The notes: generated by a model not told the origin, from the letters alone. Counted from the first letter of the stretch, positions 1 through 7,585 are shown. The stretch is DNA of 11,525 nt from Tetmemena sp. SeJ-2015 (GCA_027382625.1 JAJKFJ010013606.1:1-11525), one strand, 5' to 3'. Numbers and translations are program-made.

Positions 1-1371
1 CGCAAAAATCTCTCAAATTTTTTGGCATTTTGGCTTTTTGGCCTGTAAGACTTAGTTAAATCGATATTTTTATTAAGGCATTGATGGCGTTAACTTCCTT
101 CCTCCTCCCTATATCTTTAAAATTTAAAATTAAGGAGTATTTTGTGCTCAAAGATACATCACCTATCTCTTGAAGTAGTATTTGTACTCTGAATTTACCT
201 GAAATGAATCTACTTGGAGAGAATACGATCTGATCCGATGATTTATTAAACTATAAGTATTTTTATATGAAAATACTTTAACAAAACTTTCCACCCCTTT
301 GTTTATTAAAGTTACTTTACAGTTTTCGTTTTGAGCATCCTTTAAAATAAGTTTATATTTATAATATATTATCCACTATTGAAGGTAGTTAGTATTTGCT
401 AATTGCTCCTCCATTGATGATTTGATCTTTGAGTTGACTCTCAAAATAGGGTGAAATTTTTTTGACTGCAGAGATAACATTTATCCTCACTGAGAAATCC
501 TTAATTGCAATTATAATAAAGCATACTTAATTAATATTATTAATATTAAATGCAACAGGTTAAACTCGAGGATCCGATATGTGTACATACGTAAGCTTTA
601 TTCCAATCAAAATACATTTAGAAATTTGATCATATAAACTATAATCATTAGCAAGCCTATATCCTATTCATTAGACGAAAAATATTCAATGCTTGTATCC
701 ATTGATTATTAAAGAAAATTAGTTTAAATATTTTATTTAAGCTTATCTTTTAAAAATGTTTTATAAGTTCTTATTTGACAATTTTTTATGAATAGAATTA
801 GTAAATTAAATTGAAGGAGTAAAGTCAGATGGTTAAGTAGCAGTACCATTAAAATTATAATAAAATAAAGGCTGTCTCAACTTATAATCCTCCACATGTT
901 GGTAAGCTTAAAGCTATTTATCTCATGAAATCAAATTACAAAGCTGATGATCCTATTACATAATTGTAATCTGCATCCTCGTTTAGCCAGAGACTTCTTA
1001 GGAAGCTATCAGCGCAGCTTAATAATTCAAGAGTGAAAGTTATATCAGAGTTCTCTGAGTAGAGGTAGTCAAATAAAATAATCACCGATTGAAAATTTAA
1101 CCACTGCCTTGAAATTGAAAATGCCTGCTTCTTTGCTATTTGATATAGAATCTTTATAAAGTTAGAGTCTGTAGTTTGAGGAGAAAGTGTTTGTGAGTTC
1201 GTTAAAATATCGAGTTTAATCATTTATATCAAACACAGATATAGTAATAGAAAGTAAGTCAGAGCAATAAGATATTGCGTAACTAGCTAAGTCTATAAAG
1301 AAATCATCATCTTTGTAGTAAGTTAAGGTTTGATACGCATCCTTCCTTGGTAAACTGCGAACAGAAAACAG
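1..1371 (-). CDS. Part of a large extracellular-type ciliate protein (C-terminal side beyond the left edge), cut by IESs
   Basis: Read on the minus strand with TAA/TAG as Gln. The first clear coding block (about 1371 down to 1092) includes DAYQTLTYYKDDDFFIDLAS and SISNSKEAGIFNFKAVVKFS. After IES removal it continues through ENSDITFTLELLSCADSFL, VIGSSALSLPTCGGLQVET and AFNGTATQPSDFTPSIQF. From about 510 down it reads KDFSVRINVISAVKKI, AISKYQLPSIVDAQNENCKV and SFQVNSEYKYSLILNFKD. The YxLPxivD motif followed by a short beta-rich unit resembles the repeated cadherin-like extracellular modules of big hypotrich membrane proteins; that is family memory, not a search. The stretch 520-830 is only partly resolved and probably holds more IESs. 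The start codon is not identified and the gene runs off the window. No enzymatic motif was seen. Gene B is divergent to the right. Confidence 0.6.
136..183 (-). other. IES, 41 bp, pointer AGTATTT
   Basis: Direct repeats AGTATTT at 136-142 and 177-183. Unexcised, the minus frame runs into TGA soon after SEYKYYFKR. Removing 41 bp joins NSEYKY directly to SLILNFKDIG and keeps the frame open. The pointer, the frame rescue and the loss of the stop all agree. Confidence 0.72.
337..374 (-). other. IES, 34 bp, pointer ATCC (GGAT on coding strand)
   Basis: ATCC at 337-340 and 371-374 flanks an A+T-rich insert. The upstream minus block ends YQLPSIVD and the downstream block starts AQNENCKVTL in another frame. 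Removing 34 bp gives LPSIVDAQNENCKVTL without a break, matching the expected LPxivD module. Confidence 0.78.
850..869 (-). other. IES, 16 bp, pointer TAAA
   Basis: TAAA at 850-853 and 866-869. Excision joins GGLQVETAF to NGTATQPSDFTPSIQF on the minus strand; without it these lie in different frames. The pointer is short and made of A and T, so it is less certain than the longer ones. Confidence 0.5.
910..945 (-). other. IES, 30 bp, pointer AAAGCT
   Basis: AAAGCT at 910-915 and 940-945. Length is a multiple of three, so the frame is kept either way. Removal turns VIGSSALQFDFMRQIALSLP into VIGSSALSLPTCGG, closer to the expected module. Support is the six-base pointer and the A+T-rich interior. 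Confidence 0.55.
1056..1092 (-). other. Interruption of about 31-34 bp: IES with pointer TGA, or a short GT-AG intron
   Basis: The minus frame ending KAVVKFS and the frame starting ENSDITF differ by one. Excising 34 bp between TGA repeats at 1056-1058 and 1090-1092 joins them. A 31-nt GT...AG intron at 1055-1085 does equally well (KFSIENSD). Somatic DNA would decide: an intron stays in it, an IES does not. Confidence 0.5.
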
Positions 1372-1819
1372 ACCATTTAAAAAAAATTATTATTAAAAAT
1401 AAAAAATTTAATAATCCTTTGTTTATATGATTGGTGTTAAAAAATTATTATAGATGAATTATAAAATGATTCAGCTTAGATCTATTTAATTTATTTCCTC
1501 AAATTGATTCAGTATCATAGTCTTGAATTATGTTTTTCTCAAAATTCTTTTTTATTTCTGAAACTTACCAAATTAATTAAATCAAATATAGATATTATAA
1601 TCTATGCATAAATCTTTGAATCTATAAACTTAGAATTTCTGATCTACGATTTCAATCTTGATATTGCAATATCAGTTTTCATTTGACCGTTATTTTAAAT
1701 AAAATATTGTCTCAAATCCTAAAGCTAGATAAAATCTTAAGCTTTCTCTGGAGTAGTGTATTATTATTATTATTGGCTAGTTGTTTATTCAAGTTAAATT
1801 TCTCCCTGATCATCATTAT
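1372..1819. other. Unassigned stretch between divergent genes A and B
   Basis: A+T-rich. 1380-1440 looks non-coding. 1440-1800 on the minus strand has some protein-like pieces, for example KFNLNKQLANNNNNTLLQRK across an ATT/AAT triplet run near 1759-1774. No start or continuous frame could be fixed. It may hold the N-terminus of gene A plus IESs, and the promoters of A and B. Confidence 0.4.
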
Positions 1820-3388
1820 ATGCATCAAAGTTTGTTTAATAGTTTAGAGAAATTATAATTTAGCAAAACAATAAAAAAAGAAGATGTCAAAGGAGGTGAT
1901 TAATAAGCATTATCTGTAAATTCAGAGAAAGTATTGCTACCAATAAAGAACATAAATCTAGAGGAGGTAGTTTTCTATCTTTATCAACATTTAAATGCAT
2001 TTAATTAACTATTATCCAAGGAAATAATTCATTCTTGTATTCCCGAAGAATGTCACACTTTAAATTATAAAAAATATCAATTAAAAAGCATTGATAATAA
2101 AAGTACCTGATTATTAACATCTAGAATTCTAATAAATTTTAAGGTTATTTTTTACTATTCAATATCTAACTTTATTATTTTGTTGTACTTCATTTTATTG
2201 AATTTTAAAGTATGAGAATGCTTCATTCTCTAAATAGAAACCTAAATCTTAAATTGCATTCATGTTTTTATCTAATTGATATATCAATTTATAATTTATT
2301 GAAGTTTTTATATACTTTTGTATACTAGTCCAGAGAAATCAGAAAATTACATTATAGAATTACTGTCAACTTTCGATCCCGCTGCACCATTTCCCGCTGC
2401 AGCTATCTATTAGGCTGAGTTTAGAGCTACGAAGTCTATTGTCACTTAACCAGACGCTTTCTTCTCATAGAGAAATAGATACTATTAACTCTCGGGAATA
2501 TACTTCGCCCCAAGACATTTATATGATTCCTAATCAGAAATCTGAGCATCTAGATTACCAAATTAAATAAATAAGAGATTCATTAATTTATCGGGGTCAG
2601 TTTCTGATTAAAAATATTTACAAATTGATTGCATAATGAATCCCATGACAGTACCTTCATCATTTGAGTAGCACATTATGATGAAGCTATTATCCTTATC
2701 TTCAGATATGAACTTTATTGAAACAGAAGTTTATAAGGAAAAATCTGAGGAGGAACTTTATAAGAGTAGAAAATTTAATTAAAATAGGGATGAATTAAAA
2801 TAATAGATTTATATAATGATCAGTTAAATTTTTAACTTGTTCAGCTGCAAGTTAATTGATAATTAACATCATTTTAAATGGAATCCAACTATTCTTAATT
2901 ATTTCTATATGCTCATCTCTACAGAGAAATCAGGAGCGTACAGTACTCTAGAATAAAAAAGCAGGTTGAAATCGCTACGCAAAAAGCTCTAAAGAGCTCC
3001 CATAATAAAGTTAAAATAAAATAAATCCCCAAAAATCTCTGATTTACTAAACAGTATAATAATTATTAAAATTTTAGAATCTTTGAACTACCTTAATAGT
3101 TTTTTTTTTCTCAATTTAATTACTAATTATTCAATTTCCTCATATATTTATTCCAATTATAAATTGGATTTTAAACTATAGTGCCATGTTTGTGAGAGAA
3201 TTCCTTAGATAGTATACGCATCTAATCTTAAATATCGAATATACTAATTTTAGTAGAAACCTGAAATATTAATTATTATGGAAGATATTGCATTAGTTAT
3301 CAATTAGTTACTTGATTTCATATTAAAAAATACTTTTAGTAACTAATTAGCTGTATATGTTTTGAGCATTTAATTTTTAATAAAATGA
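1820..3388 (+). CDS. Intracellular protein with a MOB-like N-terminal segment, cut by at least two IESs
   Basis: The frame from ATG 1820 to TGA 3386-3388 is a single plus frame once two IESs, both multiples of three, are removed. The N-terminus reads MHQSLFNSLEKLQFSKTIKK, then SEKVLLPIKNINLEEVVFYL, AFNQLLSKEIIHSCIPEEC and HTLNYKKYQLKS. The C-x4-C (CIPEEC) after an FNQL-type helix resembles the zinc-binding start of MOB kinase-activator proteins, but no H-x4-H follows, so this is only a weak lead. The middle reads SPEKSENYIIELLSTFDPAA, IYQAEFRATKSIVTQPDAFF and YYQLSGIYFAPRHLYDSQSV. A charged segment (YKEKSEEELYKSRKFNQNRD) follows, then CHVCERIP near the C-terminus. No signal peptide is seen. 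3040-3140 is low complexity and may be a further IES. An alternative start in the same frame further upstream cannot be excluded. Confidence 0.6.
2102..2329 (+). other. IES, 225 bp, pointer AGT
   Basis: The coding frame meets TGA at 2108, after SIDNKST. The next 215 bases are very A+T-rich with no convincing frame. Coding resumes in the same frame as SPEKSENYII. AGT at 2102-2104 and 2327-2329 gives the join SIDNKSPEKSEN. The pointer is only three bases, so the exact ends are approximate. A long intron is the alternative. Confidence 0.6.
2534..2600 (+). other. IES, 63 bp, pointer TCAG
   Basis: TCAG at 2534-2537 and 2597-2600. The insert carries the only in-frame TGA of this stretch (2543-2545). 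Excision of 63 bp joins PRHLYDSQS to VSDQKYLQIDCIMN in the same frame. Confidence 0.68.
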
Positions 3389-3823
3389 AAAGCTCAGAAT
3401 CCGGATAAAGATAAGTAAGATTTTTATTTAAATAAAAACTGAAAAATAATGCTCAACTAAAATGCCTTTGTTAGATCAAGGCCTTTTTGTATGACCTCTA
3501 AATTTAAGTTTTCGATATAAACTTGATTGAGAATCACTTCTATAATTTAGATTGTTATATCTAATTATATCAATTTAAATGACTTATTAGCAAATAAAAT
3601 TGTTTGAAGCTTTCAAGTAGATTTTATTTACTTAGCTTTACTAATGCAAATCATGTTTCCATTAATTGAAATTTATATGAAATTTTATATAATTGAATTT
3701 TAATTGAAATTATAAATTAATTGTTATCAGCTAATGCAATTTCTCCAATATTAAATTTTCTACTTAAAGTAAAGTAAAGTAAAGAAAAATTTTAGGAATG
3801 TAATTAATAATCAATTTCAAATC
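3389..3823. other. A+T-rich gap without a supported gene
   Basis: No convincing frame on either strand. It holds a small hairpin (GCCTT 3464-3468 with AAGGC 3478-3482) followed by T5 at 3484-3488, a TAAAG tandem repeat, and one copy of a 15-bp repeat (3753-3767). It lies between the ends of B (plus) and C2 (minus), so 3' flanks and IES material are likely. Confidence 0.5.
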
Positions 3824-3887
3824 TCAGCACTTAGAAGTACTAGATAAGAAACCGTACTATTATCCTATGTAAAAATTTTCTACTTAA
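3753..3887. repeat. 15-bp direct repeat, copies 120 bp apart
   Basis: AAATTTTCTACTTAA occurs at 3753-3767 and 3873-3887. The right copy lies inside the coding part of C2 (minus reading YQVENF), the left copy in non-coding DNA. This is longer than any other pointer-like repeat here. Simple excision between the copies would delete coding sequence, so it may be a pointer to a non-adjacent segment or a chance duplication. Confidence 0.6.
3765..3784. repeat. TAAAG pentamer, four tandem copies
   Basis: Four perfect TAAAG units in the A+T-rich gap beyond C2. It partly overlaps the 15-bp repeat. No function is inferred. Confidence 0.85.
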
Positions 3888-4232
3888 TAAACATAGACAA
3901 AACTGTTTTGATTTAAGTCATAATTCTATGCACTAGTCCCACATACTGATTTTGTGTCTACTAAATTGCAATTGTACTTCCACACAAAGTCAAGAGAAAA
4001 ATCTGAATAGTCAAATTTCATAACCATATAATCTTGATCTCCGTTATTTATATTATGCAACAATATACTTGATATTTATGGAAACAAAGGGATTTGAGGT
4101 GTCTACTCCATTTATACCAACTCTACTATAAGTGGCTGAATAGAAATTTATTCTGACTGTTTTCAAAATACTACCATCTTAAAATAAATAATCTGTTGCA
4201 CTTATATCAGCAAGCACAGTAAAGGTAGAATC
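3824..4232 (-). CDS. Fragment of a surface-type (extracellular) protein
   Basis: Minus frame, TAA/TAG as Gln. It reads DSTFTVLADISATDYLFQDG, then VRINFYSATYSRVGINGVDT, SNPFVSINNGDQDYMVMKFD, FSLDFVWKYNCNLVDTKSVC and VYVYQVENFYIGQQYGFLSS, up to TGA at 3824-3826. The paired cysteines and the alternating hydrophobic pattern with the WKYxC...VC unit resemble beta-rich extracellular proteins common in hypotrichs; the family name is not known to me. There is no start codon or signal peptide in front: 4233-4394 is A+T-rich, and the complete gene C1 follows immediately upstream. So this is either one segment of a gene whose other segments lie elsewhere, or a decayed copy. One IES lies inside (4045-4079). 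Confidence 0.55.
4045..4079 (-). other. IES, 28 bp, pointer TATTTAT
   Basis: TATTTAT at 4045-4051 and 4073-4079. The minus frame NPFVSIN... and the frame GDQDYMVMKF differ by one. Removing 28 bp gives NPFVSINNGDQDYMVMKF. No GT-AG pair of the right phase is available, so an intron is excluded here. Confidence 0.78.
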
Positions 4233-4394
4233 ATAAAAAATATTATTAAGGTAAAATTAAGCTATAAAAATAGATAAAATATTAATCTAAAATACTCATA
4301 GAGTTTAAAAAGTAAATTATTAGGCATTTATTAAACCATTTTTAAATAAATAAAATAATGCTCGAAAAAAGTTAAGATCACATAGAAATAGTGG

Positions 4395-5393
4395 TCATCT
4401 AGATGCACTTTTAATTCTCAAAATGTTCGCATTTGTTTTAATAGAATTTTAAACTTGTAAATAGAAATTAATTGATTTAATCTGTTTGGAAGGCAACTAT
4501 AGTTTGGAATTTAAATAGATAGATGATAGGATAAAATATTCAATTGAGAAAGTTGGTGTCAGTAAAATTATCATCAGATTCCTTCTTGATTTATAGTTTA
4601 TACTCCAGCAAATCAAAAATTTAATAGATGTTTAGTTATATCCATAGCACGCCTGCTAAGAAATATAAAAGCACATTCTTCTGAAACTTTATAATCAGTT
4701 CAGTAAAAACTAATCTCTTTGTAAAACTTAGCTAAAATTTTGGCACTTAGTTGCAAAATGTTATGCTTTAAGAACTAAATCATCTATAGAATATATTTTT
4801 AATTTTTGAGACTGACTCTCCTGTAAACCATTTTAATTTAATCTTTAACTCAGTTCTTTGTTCCCTTAAATTCTTTTGTATAATAAAATATCTCCTCTGA
4901 AGAATAATCCAGTAGTTCTTTGCAGGCCGAAATCTAAAAAATATCATTAATTCGTTATGAGAATAAGTTTGCACCCATCAAATTGCGGCAATATAATTTT
5001 ACTTGCTATAGAGTCCTAAAGCTGCCTGTTTTCTAAATTTTGAACTTGCCTTGTAGCTATAATCTATAATCTGCCCACCAAACGCTAGATTGTCATAGCT
5101 ACTTGCGCTGCCTAAAAAATATCTATTTTTATAAACTAATTCATTGTACTGAATTAGATCAAATAGAAAGTCCTTGGTTTGGGATTCAAAGCTGGTCGGA
5201 AATTGCTGCTAAGAAAAGCAAGTCTTTATTGTATCAGTAAAGTCTAGTTCTGAACAGAATGTATAATAAACTCTAAAAAGATAGGTTAAGTTTTATGAGC
5301 TGTGAATATTTTGTTATAGTCATTTAAAATTAAATAAAAAATTGACTTAAAAATATTTTACTAAATCGCAAATTTTATATGTGAGTATTGCAT
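4395..5393 (-). CDS. Complete-looking 286-residue protein of unknown function, cut by six IESs
   Basis: Starts at ATG 5393-5391 (MQYSHIKFAIQQNIHSSQNL) and ends at TGA 4397-4395 (NANILRIKSASR). The 999-bp span minus six IESs (47, 14, 17, 19, 7 and 34 bp) leaves 861 bp, 287 codons with the stop. Further blocks are FRVYYTFCSELDFTDTIKTC, FESQTKDFLFDLIQYNELVY, GSASSYDNLAFGGQIIDYSY, IAANLFSQRINDIFQISACK, ELLDYSSEEIFYYTKELSQR, LVLKAQHFATKCQNFSQVLQ and RRAMDITKHLLNLLEYKLQI. There is no signal peptide or membrane segment; the C-terminal half looks helical and charged, suggesting a cytoplasmic or nuclear protein. I do not recognise the family. The open frame at 4780-4974 on this strand is a shadow made by ignoring two IESs. 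The 5' side faces the RNA gene and gene F, both on plus. Confidence 0.65.
4508..4545 (-). other. IES, 34 bp, pointer AATT
   Basis: AATT at 4508-4511 and 4542-4545. The minus frame TDTNFLN stops at TGA just inside the insert. Removing 34 bp joins NFLNSKLQLPSKQIKSINFY. The pointer is short and A+T only. Confidence 0.55.
4610..4620 (-). other. IES, 7 bp, pointer AAAT
   Basis: AAAT at 4610-4613 and 4617-4620. Minus ITKHLLNF is followed by TGA. Removing seven bases gives ITKHLLNLLEYKLQIKK with no stop. Very small for an IES; a one-base sequence error is an alternative. Confidence 0.48.
4692..4715 (-). other. IES, 19 bp, pointer TAATC
   Basis: TAATC at 4692-4696 and 4711-4715 (GATTA on the coding strand). 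Excision joins QNFSQVLQRD to YKVSEECAFIFLSRR and removes a TGA. Confidence 0.72.
4854..4876 (-). other. IES, 17 bp, pointer TTCTTT
   Basis: TTCTTT at 4854-4859 and 4871-4876. The minus frame SEEIFYYTKEFKGTKN ends in TGA. Removing 17 bp gives SEEIFYYTKELSQRLNQNG and continues open. Confidence 0.75.
4969..4986 (-). other. IES, 14 bp, pointer TTGC
   Basis: TTGC at 4969-4972 and 4983-4986. Minus YSKQNYIAAI is followed by TGA. Removing 14 bp gives QNYIAANLFSQRINDIF. Confidence 0.72.
5305..5359 (-). other. IES, 47 bp, pointer AATATTTT
   Basis: Eight-base repeat at 5305-5312 and 5352-5359. Excision connects the start MQYSHIKFAIQQ to NIHSSQNLTYLFRVYY, and removes an in-frame TGA upstream of NIHSSQ. 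It fixes the start codon of this gene. Confidence 0.8.
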
Positions 5394-5410
5394 TAGAGGT
5401 AAAAAAAACT

Positions 5411-5673
5411 GAATTTTGATATATAAGAGGAAGAAAAAGAAAGTATTGAGATTATCGGAAAAAGCGGTGTGTTAAGAAGAATGTAAAGATTAGTGAGAAA
5501 TGAAATAGTTAAACTTACAAAAGGTTTGCAAAAAATAATATTTTATCCTGGTGAGTCATAGGTAGCTAGTTTTTATCAGAGAAAGAGTTTTATTATAAAA
5601 ATTAAATAGAAAGATTGAAATTCAAGAATAATCCAAAACAAATTTAATTATAATGGCAAAACTTGAAAGTATG
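5411..5673 (+). CDS. Possible small or partial gene, charged protein
   Basis: Plus frame reading FDIQEEEKESIEIIGKSGVL, then RRMQRLVRNEIVKLTKGLQK, KIIFYPGESQVASFYQRK and, after a possible short interruption near 5590-5614, RLKFKNNPKQIQLQWQNLKV to TGA at 5671. The composition is protein-like, and FYPGES faintly recalls cyclic-nucleotide-binding domains, too weakly to claim. There is no in-frame ATG before the internal MQRLVR and a TGA lies just upstream. The same DNA is the 5' flank of C1, so this could be a chance open frame in purine-rich DNA. Confidence 0.3.
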
Positions 5674-5835
5674 ATATATATAAAAAGTTTAAATTTAAAT
5701 AATATATATGCTGCTGTAAATATTATTTTTATTAAAGCATTCATTTACATATTTTTATAGAACTTTAAGATTTACAATGAATAAACTCTAATTTTTAGTT
5801 TAAATCTTCTAATATCTATTTATAAATATAATAAA

Positions 5836-5844
5836 ACCCCATAA
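5836..5844 (+). promoter_or_regulatory. Upstream sequence element of a small-RNA gene (ACCCCATAA)
   Basis: Resembles the ciliate small-RNA upstream element with an ACCCATAA-like core, known from telomerase RNA and other Pol III genes. It ends 29 bases before a TATA element. The same element occurs at 11411-11419 in the second copy. The extra C relative to the remembered consensus is noted. Confidence 0.65.
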
Positions 5845-5873
5845 TATGATAAAAAAAAGAAGAACTAGTTTTG

Positions 5874-5879
5874 TATAAT
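5874..5879 (+). promoter_or_regulatory. TATA element of the small-RNA gene
   Basis: TATAAT between the upstream element and the conserved RNA block, the usual layout of ciliate type-3 Pol III promoters. It is conserved in the second copy (11448-11453). Confidence 0.6.
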
Positions 5880-5893
5880 TTATTTCTTTTAAT

Positions 5894-6118
5894 CATGCGA
5901 GTCAAACGCGAAATTACTCAAAAATAACTACATGATCCATCCTATCTCAGTTTCATTTTGACTCTAAGGTATGGATATAGTCACCCTTATCAGTAGTAAT
6001 AGCCAGTTCTCAACATCAACTCCATCGCAAAAATGTTGAGAGTGCCACACTATACTCTCGCATTTGAAAGTTGCTTTGCAGATGAGAAAGTTAGTGATAG
6101 TAGTTGACTAATATTTTT
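5894..6118 (+). ncRNA. Probable Pol III-transcribed structured small RNA, copy 1, class unknown
   Basis: About 220 nt downstream of the upstream element and TATA, ending in T5 (6114-6118), a normal Pol III terminator. The first 50 bases (5891-5940) are identical to copy 2. Structure: the 5' end ATGCGAG (5895-5901) can pair with CTCGCAT (6057-6063), closing the molecule. Inside, CTCAACAT (6009-6016) and ATGTTGAG (6033-6040) form a hairpin with a 16-nt loop, extendable by an A-U and two G-U pairs. It does not look like U1, U2, U4, U5, U6, U3, SRP RNA or tRNA. There is no 1.5-repeat C4A4 template, so telomerase RNA is unlikely. A family to compare is the Arisong RNAs described from Oxytricha. 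The exact 5' end is inferred. Confidence 0.6.
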
Positions 6119-6256
6119 AAAACTTTTTATAATTTAGAATATAAATAAAATCGATTATTGCAAAAAATAATTATCATTGGCTTTTGCAAATTTGATGGAG
6201 CTTAATGTTTAGATCACTTTTTACCTTCTTCTTTTATATAGCTAACAAAAATTATA

Positions 6257-7472
6257 ATGAAACTCTTCTTTATCATAATTATGAGCTGAGTACTTCTTAC
6301 AAAAATGCAAGAATAAAATTCTCTCTGAATTTGATTATTTTTTGAATTGTAAAATAATTTAAATTAATGATGTAATCAACTTTAATTCCTCAATTTAATT
6401 TTATTTATTTTACCATTTAATTAATTTTCCCAATAACTCCTATTTTAATTTTAGAGAAGAGTATATAAGATTTATTTTATATTTGTAGCTTACGCTGCAG
6501 TTTCCATTTTACTTGACAAATTTTGCGAGCATCTAATCTCGCTTATGAGAGGTTATTCCAAAAATGAGAAAAAGTAAAATTAAATTTTGAATGACTATTT
6601 AAATTTTATCAGATTTTGATGTAAATGCGCAAATTTCAAACCCTATTATTTGGGAATTTTATTCTTATTTAAACGATCATCAATTATCATTCAATTAAAA
6701 AAAAAATAATGAAGAAATTGATTACTCATTTCATCTTTTTATGGTATATTTTAGTTTTGAATGGTATAAAATATAAATTTATTACTTAAATATATGGACA
6801 GGTACAGTCGTACTTGATGAAATGCTAAAACTATAATAAACTTTAATGATTGCAACTCACAACTTTTATTTTGTTTAATTTATCTTTTACTTTAAACTTA
6901 TTTCTGGATTATTTGGGAAATTTAATTAAAATCATATTTACAAAATTATGAAGAAAAATAAAAATATTGAAATTAAATATAAAAACATATATATTTAAGA
7001 GAAACATTATTGAATTTATTTATCAAATTTGCTATATAAATATAAAAGAGTGAATTAAAATATTGTCATTGAAACATTTAAAATGAATATTTTATGTCAA
7101 ATCAAGAGATTAATAAGATAAATTATAGCTAAAATTTATCATTATAAAAATAATTAGCAGTAATAAATTTATCTTTATAAGAAAATTGGATTCGATAAAT
7201 TAAATAAAAGCTAGATACTGGAAAGAAATTATAATTTTTATAAATAGGAGTACCATTAGAATCGAGTTTCCTTTTGGAGTTTTATAGCAGAAGAATGAGG
7301 ATATTTCATTTGAACAGAGCTTTAAAATTTTCTAATTACTTAAAGAAAGATTAAAAATCGTAAATAAATCAAATCAATAGTTATTATTTAGTTATGAATT
7401 TTAATATTTCGTTTAAATAAATTTATGATTTAAAGCCAAAGAGAAATTGATCCCTAAAATAAGTCAATATGA
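6257..7472 (+). CDS. Small secreted protein (154 residues after removal of five IESs), function unknown
   Basis: ATG 6257 begins MKLFF; the first IES separates it from IFVAYAAVSILL. Joined, MKLFFIFVAYAAVSILLDKF is a textbook signal peptide. It continues CEHLISLMRGYSKNEKKQNQ, ILSDFDVNAQISNPIIWEFY, YLNDHQLSFNQKKNNEEIDY, LNIWTGTIRIEFPFGVLQQK, EDISFEQSFKIFQLLKERLK and ends EFQYFVQSQREIDPQNKSI at TGA 7470-7472. The span is 1216 bp; removing 207, 19, 60, 448 and 17 bp leaves 465 bp, 155 codons including the stop. No membrane segment follows the signal peptide, so secretion or delivery to a vesicle is inferred. The family is not recognised. It starts about 140 bp after the RNA gene and converges with gene D, which ends at 7586. 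Confidence 0.65.
6269..6480 (+). other. IES, 207 bp, pointer TTTAT
   Basis: TTTAT at 6269-6273 and 6476-6480. It splits the signal peptide: unexcised, the frame hits TGA at 6287. Excision gives MKLFFIFVAYAAVSILL. The insert is A+T-rich and has no convincing gene. Confidence 0.78.
6580..6607 (+). other. IES, 19 bp, pointer TTAAATTTT
   Basis: Nine-base repeat at 6580-6588 and 6599-6607, the longest well-supported pointer here. Excision joins GYSKNEKKQNQI to LSDFDVNAQISNP, which lie in different frames. Confidence 0.8.
6721..6786 (+). other. IES, 60 bp, pointer ATTACT
   Basis: ATTACT at 6721-6726 and 6781-6786, exactly 60 bases apart, so the frame is kept. The insert is strongly A+T-rich and would encode a low-complexity aromatic stretch. 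Removal gives KKNNEEIDYLNIWTGTIRI. Confidence 0.65.
6802..7253 (+). other. IES, 448 bp, pointer GTAC
   Basis: GTAC at 6802-6805 and 7250-7253. The interior is among the most A+T-rich DNA in the window, with nothing gene-like. Excision joins DYLNIWTGT to IRIEFPFGVLQQ and restores the frame. The four-base pointer leaves the exact boundary slightly open. Confidence 0.68.
7412..7434 (+). other. IES, 17 bp, pointer TTTAAA
   Basis: TTTAAA at 7412-7417 and 7429-7434. Excision gives EFQYFVQSQREIDPQNKSI and a stop at 7470-7472. Unexcised, the frame meets TGA inside the insert. A 45-nt GT-AG intron (7391-7435) would instead lead into another open frame (KEKLIPKISQYEFIMKF), so the C-terminus is not fully settled. 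Confidence 0.58.
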
Positions 7473-7585
7473 ATTCATAATGAAATTTTTAAGTGAATTA
7501 AGCTTTCAGAAAATAATTTAAATTAGAGGAACTTTCATATTCATTAACAGTTTTCTTAAGGATATTTATTAAACACTGAATAATT

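Noticed and set aside
566..600. Cluster of restriction-type palindromes (CTCGAG, GGATCC, TGTACA, TACGTA, AAGCTT) suggesting vector
   Set aside because: Flanking DNA is continuous ciliate sequence and the minus strand reads as protein-like. No other vector sequence is seen, so coincidence is likelier.
936..1223. 95-residue open frame on minus starting MIKLDILTNS
   Set aside because: Only its second half (from about 1056 down) is the true gene A frame. The first half is a shadow; the real frame there reads DAYQTLTYYKDDDFFIDLAS and onward, and joins through the interruption at 1056-1092.
3464..3488. Hairpin plus T-run as a bacterial-type terminator
   Set aside because: The stem is only five base pairs, the genome is eukaryotic, and no Pol III promoter precedes it.
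4040..4060. Euplotes-type +1 frameshift at AAATAA
   Set aside because: A one-base shift at AAATAA looked tempting, but TAA is read as an amino acid nearby and the 28-bp IES with a seven-base pointer explains the junction.
4780..4974. 64-residue open frame on minus starting MQTYSHNELM
   Set aside because: Crosses two IESs of gene C1. The pointer-restored frame gives IAANLFSQRIND and SEEIFYYTKELSQR instead, with far better protein character.
5833..5840. AAAACCCC as telomere repeat or TBE transposon end (also 11408-11415)
   Set aside because: Only one repeat unit, and in both places it is part of the conserved upstream element of the RNA gene. No transposase reading or terminal inverted repeat was seen.
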